Shown: in pieces, positions 16,805 to 23,881 of the stretch | How the letters are laid out: every line of letters starts with the position of its first letter | Position numbering within the stretch: position 1 is the first letter of the stretch | Source: Terriglobia bacterium | GTDB lineage: Bacteria > Acidobacteriota > Terriglobia > Terriglobales > Acidobacteriaceae | NCBI GenBank assembly: GCA_020072645.1 | Contig: JAIQGK010000014.1 | Coordinates: 92,389 to 156,388 of the forward strand | DNA length: 64,000 bases | Direction: 5' to 3' | The notes under the pieces: generated by a model | Databases searched by the model: none | The model's input: only the letters and a program-made list of their open reading frames with translations | What the model was told of the DNA's origin: nothing | Translations under genes and position numbers: made by a program

Positions 16805-16822
16805 ACTGAATGGCCATTCAGT
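16805..16822. promoter_or_regulatory. Perfect 18-bp palindromic operator ACTGAATGGCCATTCAGT
   Basis: An exact 9+9 palindrome in the upstream region of the polytopic-protein operon. A TGAAT-N4-ATTCA core is common among TetR-family operators, so a TetR-type repressor is the leading guess. No such regulator is encoded nearby. Confidence 0.6.
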
Positions 16823-17005
16823 CTAAAGGGGGGTGAATGCAGCATTGTCAAAACCCGAAGACGACAAAATTTGGATAGCAAGGCCAAGTCTTAATCGGTT
16901 AAGATATCGGACAAATGCTCGCTCCAGAGCTGCCGAGGACCCCCGGATCTTGCCGAGGATTTTTTCCAGCATGACCCATGGCGGCCGAGGCGGGGGGAAA
17001 AGCCA

Positions 17006-18379
17006 ATGATGTCACCGCGTTTGATCTCTTTCGTCTTCTTAACCATATCTACAGCCCTGGCGGGCCAGGATTCGTCTTCGCCAGTAGCGCTTTCCACACG
17101 CTCCGCATCTACGCCGGCGATTGCTTTGACGGTTGCCAGAAATACGCCTCTGCAAATCGTACTTGACCGTGAGGTGCGGATCAGGAAAGCCGGACAGCCG
17201 GTCCACGGCCGTTTGGTGCAGCCAGTCTATGCCTTTGACCGGCTGGTGGTGCCGGCAGGTACAGAAGTTGACGGCCACATCACAAGGGTTGGGGCCATCT
17301 CAAGAAAAAAGAGGGCGCTCGGCATCCTAAATGCCGACTTTACGCCCGAGCGCAAGGTTGAAGTTGAATTCGATCACTTCGTGATGGCGGAAGGCCGAAC
17401 GATCCCGTTCAAGGCTGTAGTCACTCCGGGGTCGGGCCAGGTAATGCAGTTGGTAAGCACCAGCAACGACAAGAAGAACTCAGCCAAGGACTCAGTGTCA
17501 GAAAAAATCGACCAGGCAAAACAGGAGGCGCGGCGGCAATGGCAGCAAGCCATCCAACAGATCAAGGAACCGGGCAAAGTGCACCGGTTGGAGCGATATG
17601 CGATCAGCCAGCTCCCGGCCCGCCCACAGTATTTAGACGCCGGAACCAGTTATTTTGCTGAATTGCAGGAACCGCTGGAATTTGGCAGCGAGCCGTTCAC
17701 GCCGCAGATGGCCGCTTCAATCGGGACCGAAATCCCACAAGGCAGCTTGATCCACGCTTTGCTCATCACGCCGCTTGATTCGGCCACTACGCAGAAAGGC
17801 GCTGAGGTGGAAGCGGTCATGTCTCAACCTTTGTTTGACGGCGACCGGCTAATCCTGCCCGAAGGCAGCCGGATCAAAGGCGTGGTGCTGCAAGTGCGGC
17901 CCGCCGCCCGCCTGCATCACAACGGGCAGCTTCGGATTGCGTTTCGCCAGATTGTCCCGCCTGATGGAGTCGCGCAGAAGATAGTGGCCAGCGTGGAAAA
18001 TGTCCAGGCCGGCAAGGATGCTCATGTAAAACTTGATCCGGAAGGCGGCGCGGAGGCTTCCACTCCCAAGACCAGGTATCTCTCAACCGGCCTTTCGCTC
18101 GCCCTGGCTGCCACGTCGTTCCATCAAGACGAAGATGCGAACGATGCCGGGCAATCACAGCATGGCGTTGGTGGCGGCGCGGCCGGGTTCAAGCTGGTAG
18201 GCATCGCTCTTGGTCTGGTCGTGAAGTCTCAGGCCTTTGGCATGGCAATGGGGGCCTTTGGCGCCAGCCGGTCAGTCTACGTGCATTTCATCGCCCGGGG
18301 CCAGAATGTGGTGTTTCCACAAAACACTCTCATGGAGATAGGAATTGGCACGCACGGAAAAACCGTTCTTCAACCGTAA
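17006..18379 (+). CDS. Exported beta-rich protein with two VirB10/TrbI-like modules
   Basis: A 457-residue protein. ATG 17006 is preceded by GGGGGGAAA and begins a signal peptide (RLISFVFLTISTALAGQ). Two modules follow a pattern of an accessible strand, then a glycine-bounded LV(V/I)PAG(T/S)-E/R-x-G-x-I-x-V loop: VVPAGTEVDGHITRV near residues 80-95 and ILPEGSRIKGVVLQV near 285-300. This resembles the barrel of VirB10/TrbI and the module of the protein at 43103-44080. A charged helical linker (DSVSEKIDQAKQEARRQWQQ) separates them. No conjugation genes are nearby, so a housekeeping envelope role is likely. Function unknown. Confidence 0.65.
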   Translation: MMSPRLISFVFLTISTALAGQDSSSPVALSTRSASTPAIALTVARNTPLQIVLDREVRIRKAGQPVHGRLVQPVYAFDRLVVPAGTEVDGHITRVGAISRKKRALGILNADFTPERKVEVEFDHFVMAEGRTIPFKAVVTPGSGQVMQLVSTSNDKKNSAKDSVSEKIDQAKQEARRQWQQAIQQIKEPGKVHRLERYAISQLPARPQYLDAGTSYFAELQEPLEFGSEPFTPQMAASIGTEIPQGSLIHALLITPLDSATTQKGAEVEAVMSQPLFDGDRLILPEGSRIKGVVLQVRPAARLHHNGQLRIAFRQIVPPDGVAQKIVASVENVQAGKDAHVKLDPEGGAEASTPKTRYLSTGLSLALAATSFHQDEDANDAGQSQHGVGGGAAGFKLVGIALGLVVKSQAFGMAMGAFGASRSVYVHFIARGQNVVFPQNTLMEIGIGTHGKTVLQP

Positions 18380-18408
18380 GGTTGAAAGCCTTATGACAGG
18401 CGCTTTGC

Positions 18409-20508
18409 CTACACGAGTGCGATGAGGCGCTGCTGGCGCAGGATCTCAATCCCCGCCAGACATGCCTTGTTTGCCGGGACGCCCGGAATTTCGATGTTGC
18501 GCAGCAGGAATTCTCCAGTAATCTCCTGAACCGTGAAACCATCTTCACAGAGGTCCAGCAATTCTGCGGAGAGCGGGGTGAGTTGTCGAACTTCCGCCGG
18601 CCCGCCCGAAGTCCTGCGGATGGCGAGCTTCACCGGCTTACTGGGTACGTCATGCAACGGGCTTCTTTGCCGCAGACGGCGAACAATCTCATAATAGTCA
18701 GCCGGTAGCTTGATGACCTTTACTCCCGGAAGCAAACGCAGGCGGCTCTCCGGGGAAAGCAGGTTCTCGTTGTCATAGGAGAGTTTGTCATCGGCTTGTT
18801 GCCCGGTATTTTGACGCGCGCCGCTCGCTTCATGCTCCGACTCGTGAACGCCAGCAAGCAAGGCCGCTTCGTATTCCGCCAGCGCAGTGATTGCAAGGGG
18901 CGCTTTGCTTACCGGGATGTAGTGCAGCCGCACAAAGCCAAGAAAGTCCGCCGGGAATTGGGGTTGCGCGTAGTAGGCGGTGCGGTCGCCATTGGAAAAA
19001 TGTGTTCCGTTCTTCGTCCGCCACGCCTGCCATTGCTGAAATACGTCCACTATGTCGCCGCTATCCTGATGGAGCCCCAGGAGCAGCTTGCGAAATGCCC
19101 TCATGCCATTCAGGAGAAAGTCGCGCAGCTCCTTCAGAAATTCGCGGTCAAGGTGCGGCAGAGGCGCGGAGTAAAAGCTGGAGAAAATTTCAGGATGCGC
19201 GGCGATCATCGCATGATCTTCAATCTCCTGCCGCCAGCCGCGATAGGACATATCGGCAACATCGTCGTTGAGTTGCAGCGCATCTTTGTGCTGCGTGGTG
19301 ATGGGCGTAGCGGCCAGCGGCGCCAGGATGCTGAGTTGCGGATCGGCATGGTCATAGCGCAGTGAGTCAACAAAGAACGCAGCGGTATCGCGCAGGTCAT
19401 TCATGGTCTCATCGGGGAAGCCCGCCATCAATGAGACCGCGGTATTAATCTTGAATTTGTCGCAAGAGCGGACGCGTTCCGCGGAATCGTTTAGCTCAAG
19501 GCCCTTGTCGATAATCTTCTGCATGCGCCGCGAGCCAGTCTCAATGCCGAAGAAGATGCCGCGGCAACCGGCTTTCGACATGAGCTCGATCAGTTCTTCG
19601 TCAACGCAGTCTGTGCGCGCGCTGCAGCCCCATATGAATGTGTCTTCCGGGTCCTTACGCTTGGCCTCCAACAGGGCCTCACAAAATGCCACAACGCGTT
19701 TGCGGTCCACGGTGAACATGTCATGCACCAGCTCAAACGAGTTGACGCCGTATGTCTGCCTGACGCGGCGCATGTCGGCAATCATCTGCGCCGGGCTCTT
19801 CAGCCGGAAATTGCGGCGGAAAAAATCGTTGGTCGAACAGAACGTGCAGGAAAACGGACAGCCGCGCCCCAACTCCAACGGAAAGTGGCGGCAGTGGCGA
19901 ACGTCTGGAAATAGATGAAAAGCGGGAAATGGCAGGGCGTCCAGGTCCGCGATCAGGGGCGCAGCCGGGTTGCGCACGATTTCTTTGTGCTGGCGAAAGG
20001 TGATGCCAGGGACCGCGGCAATAGAACCATCTCCATCCAGAGCATTCACCAACTCGGGCAGGGATTGCTCCGCTTCACCGCGCACGACCAGATCAATGAA
20101 GGGATAGGCGCGCATGGTTGCGATATCGACGACCGACGCCTGGGGGCCGCCGAGCACAACCACTGACTGCGGATGCGTTCGCTTGACCTCAGCGGCGATG
20201 CGCAGCGTGAGCGGGTAGCTGCTGCAAACCGTGCTGAAACCGAAAAAATCGAAATCGCGTGCGGAGAAATAATCTCCGGCAAAGCCGCAAAAATCGGCGT
20301 TGTCGCGGTTCGAATCCCGGAGCCACTCGTAGTAAACGCGATTGAGGTCTACAACTTGAGGCTGCAAGCCTTTGGCTTCCAGCACGGCGGCAAGGCTCAG
20401 GATGCCGACAGGCGCAAGCTCGCCCATGATGCGGGCTGCTTCTGTTTCGTCCACGGCACAGCGATCGAACTGGTTGGCTGTGGGAGCACTGATGAGACAA
20501 ACCTTCAT
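18409..20508 (-). CDS. B12-binding radical SAM enzyme with C-terminal PqqD-like domain (candidate RiPP maturase)
   Basis: A 699-residue enzyme. Residues 1-180 form a cobalamin-binding Rossmann domain (LAPVGILSLAAVLEAKG, VVVLGGPQAS). A radical SAM core starts at LELGRGCPFSCTFCS, whose Cys217-x3-Cys221-x2-Cys224 binds the 4Fe-4S cluster, and runs to about residue 430 (GIFFGIETGS, AGFPDET). A long helical region follows. The last ~90 residues (LTPLSAELLDLCEDGFTVQE and on to the end) resemble PqqD/RRE precursor-binding domains. Two short homologous peptides are encoded just upstream in the same direction. Together this suggests radical C-methylation or another radical change on a ribosomal peptide. 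The chemistry is inferred; the start has only a weak ribosome site. Confidence 0.82.
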   Translation of the reverse strand: MKVCLISAPTANQFDRCAVDETEAARIMGELAPVGILSLAAVLEAKGLQPQVVDLNRVYYEWLRDSNRDNADFCGFAGDYFSARDFDFFGFSTVCSSYPLTLRIAAEVKRTHPQSVVVLGGPQASVVDIATMRAYPFIDLVVRGEAEQSLPELVNALDGDGSIAAVPGITFRQHKEIVRNPAAPLIADLDALPFPAFHLFPDVRHCRHFPLELGRGCPFSCTFCSTNDFFRRNFRLKSPAQMIADMRRVRQTYGVNSFELVHDMFTVDRKRVVAFCEALLEAKRKDPEDTFIWGCSARTDCVDEELIELMSKAGCRGIFFGIETGSRRMQKIIDKGLELNDSAERVRSCDKFKINTAVSLMAGFPDETMNDLRDTAAFFVDSLRYDHADPQLSILAPLAATPITTQHKDALQLNDDVADMSYRGWRQEIEDHAMIAAHPEIFSSFYSAPLPHLDREFLKELRDFLLNGMRAFRKLLLGLHQDSGDIVDVFQQWQAWRTKNGTHFSNGDRTAYYAQPQFPADFLGFVRLHYIPVSKAPLAITALAEYEAALLAGVHESEHEASGARQNTGQQADDKLSYDNENLLSPESRLRLLPGVKVIKLPADYYEIVRRLRQRSPLHDVPSKPVKLAIRRTSGGPAEVRQLTPLSAELLDLCEDGFTVQEITGEFLLRNIEIPGVPANKACLAGIEILRQQRLIALV

Positions 20509-20540
20509 GGGTCACTTATTTGGATTGAGCATGAACAATA

Positions 20541-20571
20541 AGCGGGTCAATTTCGATCGAACTGACCCGCT
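20541..20571 (-). terminator. Hairpin between precursor and radical SAM gene (attenuating terminator or mRNA stabiliser)
   Basis: A perfect 9-bp stem AGCGGGTCA/TGACCCGCT encloses a second self-complementary core TTCGATCGAA. It sits 84 bases after the precursor stop and 33 bases before the radical SAM start. There is no T-run, so it probably modulates the ratio of peptide to enzyme mRNA rather than fully terminating. Confidence 0.55.
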
Positions 20572-20654
20572 CTCAAGCATTAATATCTAACGATTCACTT
20601 GCGAATGGCACACCACAGGCTAACCGGACACAGCCTCGGTGAGGCGCGGGCCGA

Positions 20655-20960
20655 TCAGGCCTGGGTTGGGTCAGTAGGGACATCGCACCCCATGTGGGTG
20701 ACCAACGTATTCTCAAATGCTCTCCTGAGCTCTATAACCTGTGCCTCGGTCAATCCCAGTTCAGGAACTGTGCGTGCAGCCTCCTGCAGCTGATTGGCCA
20801 TGTGTCTTGCGAGAACTCTGGCCCATTCTCTTTCCGAAATGACGGCGTTTTGGGGCACAGCAGCGACGCCACCGAGGATAGACGCTCCTCCTAGTGCAAG
20901 CGCGCCACGCATCACAGTTCGACGATCAAACCCTTTCTGTTCATCTTTGGGTTCTGACAT
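20655..20960 (-). CDS. Candidate RiPP precursor 1 with twin-arginine signal
   Basis: A 101-residue protein starting at ATG 20960 with AGGAGAG upstream. Residues ~10-36 look like a Tat signal (FDRRTVMRGALALGGASILG). From residue 46 on it aligns without gaps to the neighbour at 21148-21336: EWAR-x-LAR-x2-ANQL-x-EA-x-R-x-V, then QV-x2-L-x2-AFENTLVT-x-MGC-x-V-x-T. The near-identical C-terminal tail including one Cys is the best core candidate. It lies directly upstream of the radical SAM gene. It could instead be a small exported structural protein; the Tat signal on a precursor is unusual. Confidence 0.65.
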   Translation of the reverse strand: MSEPKDEQKGFDRRTVMRGALALGGASILGGVAAVPQNAVISEREWARVLARHMANQLQEAARTVPELGLTEAQVIELRRAFENTLVTHMGCDVPTDPTQA

Positions 20961-21147
20961 TTACGTCTCTCCTGAGCAAAATTTTTGGCCACGGAACCGG
21001 ATCCTTGCAATTACCGGCTGTCAAACCGGAATGAAGGACACTGACGTTTATCTCTTCAAACTTTCATGGGGTGTCACTGATCTGGGGCTGAATGATGTTG
21101 ATCCACCACAGGCCAGCTATTCCCGGCCCTTGATCTACCGCGACCAC

Positions 21148-21336
21148 TCAAGGGGTAGCAACTTCGCAACCCATGTTGGTGACCAACGTATTCTCAAATG
21201 CCTTCTGTAGCACAGCAACCTGGTCGGCGTTCAATTGGATATCACCAACTTGTCTTACAGCTTCCGGTAGTTGGTTGGCTACGAATCTTGCCAGGGCCCT
21301 TGCCCACTCTTGCTCTACGGGGATGACATCCTGCAT
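21148..21336 (-). CDS. Candidate RiPP precursor 2, leader without export signal
   Basis: A 62-residue peptide. ATG 21336 is chosen because GGAGG lies six bases before it; the longer frame reaches a TTG at 21357. It consists of a predicted amphipathic helix (QEWARALARFVANQLPEAV), a second helix (NADQVAVLQKAF) and a tail ENTLVTNMGCEVATP. It matches the 20655-20960 product in register through the MGC tail but lacks the Tat segment. It is the promoter-proximal gene of the locus, which fits a highly expressed precursor. Function as substrate of the radical SAM enzyme is inferred from context. Confidence 0.62.
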   Translation of the reverse strand: MQDVIPVEQEWARALARFVANQLPEAVRQVGDIQLNADQVAVLQKAFENTLVTNMGCEVATP

Positions 21337-21416
21337 GTCGTTCCTCCAGTTCATCAAAAGTCTGAAAACACAGGAGGGGAGTATATACCCGATCTGGATG
21401 CACCCTTCTAGGTTTT

Positions 21417-21475
21417 AACGTGAATAATTGCTGATTTTATGAAGATTTTTAGCGTCAATAGTTGCCGATTTTATG
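21417..21475. promoter_or_regulatory. Two 25-bp direct repeats upstream of the candidate RiPP operon
   Basis: Positions 21417-21441 and 21451-21475 match at 21 of 25 bases (shared ends include GATTTTATG and a central AAT-x-GTTGC-like block). Their start-to-start distance is 34 bases, about three helical turns, 81 bases upstream of the first precursor. This fits tandem activator or repressor binding sites. Confidence 0.55.
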
Positions 21476-21513
21476 CCTTGGCCGCGCAGCTGTCTGCCGA
21501 GGGGTGAAGCGGC

Positions 21514-22071
21514 TCAACCGGGACGCTCCATCTTTTCCGCCATCTCCAGCATTTTGGTCACGCTGTTCCAGTTGCGGCCGGTGCCGGAAGTCCCGAGCGC
21601 GCGCTCAATGGCAGGCCACGGAAATTTGGACCGTCCCTGGCCGTTAGGGAAATAGATATAGGCTTCGCGTCCGATGAGGTGCATCTCTTCCGGCCCGATC
21701 TTGATGGCCAGCGCTTTTTCCCGGGCGTCCTTGCCGGGATCGGCGGCAAGAAAGTTGACCAGCAGCTTGCCCGGCTCAATGCCGCTGCGTTTGGCGAATG
21801 GGTTCCGCGCCACCACCTGCTGCAATTCCGCCAACGTACGCAGCACTACGCCGGGACGGAAGCCGATCTTACGTTCAATCGCGTCCTGGATCCGCGTGCC
21901 AAGTTTCGCCAAGTCCTTCTCTTCAGTGTTGAAAATCACATTGCCGCTTTGGACGTAGGTCTGCGGGTCTTTCAATTTGAGCGACAAGCAGAGAGCCTTG
22001 AGCGCGTCCATCTTGATCAGATTGTGGCCGCCGACGTTCACGCCGCGCAGCATGCAGATGACGACAGGCAT
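21514..22071 (-). CDS. DUF1697 family protein
   Basis: A 185-residue protein with the clear DUF1697 N-terminus VICMLRGVNVGGHNLIKM, the central TYVQSGNVIFNT and the C-terminal YFPNGQGRSKFPWPAIERAL, followed by TGRNWNSVTKMLEM. The length is typical. The biochemical function of the family is not known; it is a soluble alpha/beta protein. It is separated from the candidate RiPP operon by the direct repeats and runs in the same direction, but the gap and repeats argue for separate transcription. Confidence 0.9.
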   Translation of the reverse strand: MPVVICMLRGVNVGGHNLIKMDALKALCLSLKLKDPQTYVQSGNVIFNTEEKDLAKLGTRIQDAIERKIGFRPGVVLRTLAELQQVVARNPFAKRSGIEPGKLLVNFLAADPGKDAREKALAIKIGPEEMHLIGREAYIYFPNGQGRSKFPWPAIERALGTSGTGRNWNSVTKMLEMAEKMERPG

Positions 22072-22254
22072 AGCGAGAGAGTATAGACCACACGGACCAT
22101 GTGCGATGCGGCAGAAAAAAACGGAGACGTGGACGCCGAAAAAGCAAAACTCACTTAGGGGCAGTTACCTCGGTATGTCGGTCCAAACGAATACACTTCC
22201 CCGCGCCGAACATGTGATGCACAATGGCTTCATCCCCAAAAGCGAGGAACATTG

Positions 22255-23639
22255 ATGAAGACGATGTGTGTATGCCTGTGCATGCTGATGGCGACCCTTG
22301 CCTTCAGCCAGGCAAAAAAGGGAGCCCCCACCAGCAGGGTGCGGCCTTAACTGCCGCCAAAATCTGCGACGATCCTTACGCCATAACTGAGACGGCGGAC
22401 GGGTGGCCGGAAGGGCCGATCCAAATACTTTTCCATCGCGAAAAGAGCAAAGCGCCGTGGGCAAAAAATCCGGCGATTCGCGTAGCGGGTTTGGAGGCCG
22501 CCACGCCTGGCCGCGCGCGCACGTTGGTCTGCGTGGAAGAGTCCCGTATAGAAATGGGGCATTACGATTCCGGGGAGCCGGGTTATGTTCCGGCATGGGG
22601 CACAATCTTTGTGCGCCTTTCAGACCACAAGGTTTATTTCATGGGCCACTCTTTGGATGGAGAAATGCCGCCCGAGTGGAAATACAAAAAGGGCGCGGGC
22701 ATGGGCAAGCCGCCAACAGAAATTCTGGTGCGGTGGCTGCGCCTGCTGCTGGAGCAGAAAGTTGCGCACTTCAAGGCGCGACTCAAGTTGAAGGAATTTG
22801 CTGAGGTCTCCGCACTGGGGTTTTCCGGCGACGGAAGCCGGCTGGCGGTGGCGCAAGCGTCGCGCCGTCCCCTAGACGGCGGAACACCTCCTTCGCCGAT
22901 TACGGTTTTCGATCTCACGACAGGACAGCCTGTGGCCACCATGCACGCGGATTATTCCACCGACGCGATTGCGCTTTCAAAGTCGGGAAGCACGGTTGCC
23001 ACAAATCGATATGGCGGCGTCGAGATCTGGGACGTTGCAACGGCCAAGATGACCCACAAGCTGGATACCAGCCATGTGACTTCCCTGGCATTCGGTCCCG
23101 ATGACACACTGGGCGTGGCAGGAGATGAAAAGGCAGCTGTGTGGGACATAAGCGGAAATCGTGTTGTGAAATCAGGCACCGGCTCGGTGGTGGAACTTTC
23201 TCCGGACGGCGCGTGGCTGGTGATGGCAAAAGCGGCAAAGGGATTTACCGCGCGCGAGTTGGAATCAGGCCGCGAGTTGGGAAGTTTTTCCGATGTTTGC
23301 GGTGATTCATACAAATGCGTGCCTTCGCGGGACGGCAAGATGATGGCACGATGGTCGTCACTAGGCGAGGCCATCTTCTCAAGCGGCAACCCCAGTGGAA
23401 ACCCTCCTTCGCTGCCCAACCTGGGCGTAGACACAGTGTACGCAGTAGCGCCGACGCACGACGGTTTTGTAATGGCCAACACCGACGGAATTGCCGGCAT
23501 TGTGTCCGCCGGTACGCCGGAAGCGCGCGCCTTCGCTACGGACATGACCGGCATCAAGGCTGTCGCGGTTTCAAACGACGGCAAACTGGTTGCGCTGGGT
23601 GACAGCAGTGGGAACGTGGAGGTTTGGGAGCTGCGGTAG
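22255..23639 (+). CDS. Exported WD40-like beta-propeller protein, read through a -1 frameshift
   Basis: The ATG at 22255 (GAGG eight bases upstream) encodes a clear signal peptide (MKTMCVCLCMLMATLAFSQA-KK) but this frame stops at 22350. The rest of the protein is in the -1 frame. Codons GCA AAA AAG at 22312-22320 present the slippery heptamer A AAA AAG in exactly the right phase, so a -1 slip gives a 461-residue exported protein. The C-terminal two thirds are propeller blades (VSALGFSGDGSRLAVA, VWDISGNRVV, KAVAVSNDGKLVALGDSSGN). Alternatives are a sequencing error or a recent one-base mutation. Function unknown. Confidence 0.6.
22312..22357 (+). promoter_or_regulatory. Putative -1 ribosomal frameshift signal
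   Basis: Heptamer A AAA AAG at 22314-22320 in the zero frame of the signal-peptide ORF. A GGGAG tract follows and a small hairpin GCGGC/GCCGC at 22341-22357. The hairpin begins 20 bases downstream, farther than in classic bacterial sites, so the stimulator is uncertain. Confidence 0.4.
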
Positions 23640-23881
23640 GGCGCGAATCGCATGCCGCTGCGTACTACTTACAGTCCAGAACTGCTCGAATTCATTCACT
23701 TCTTAGAATGGAGCATGCAACCTAATGGAACTTTGTATGCTCCTAAGCACAGGACTATCGCGGAGCAACCAGCAGCTTTTGTTCTCCGGCAAGATTTGAA
23801 AGATTCCAGCAAGCGCCGCAAGGTGTCTTCGAACGTCAACCCACCTGTTCCCCTGTTCATTCACGCATCAAGGAGGCGCTC

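Noticed and set aside
22224..22311. N-terminal extension of the propeller frame upstream of the slippery site
   Set aside because: The segment (DEDDVCMPVHADGDPC) has no signal character although the rest looks exported; the other frame provides a proper signal peptide.
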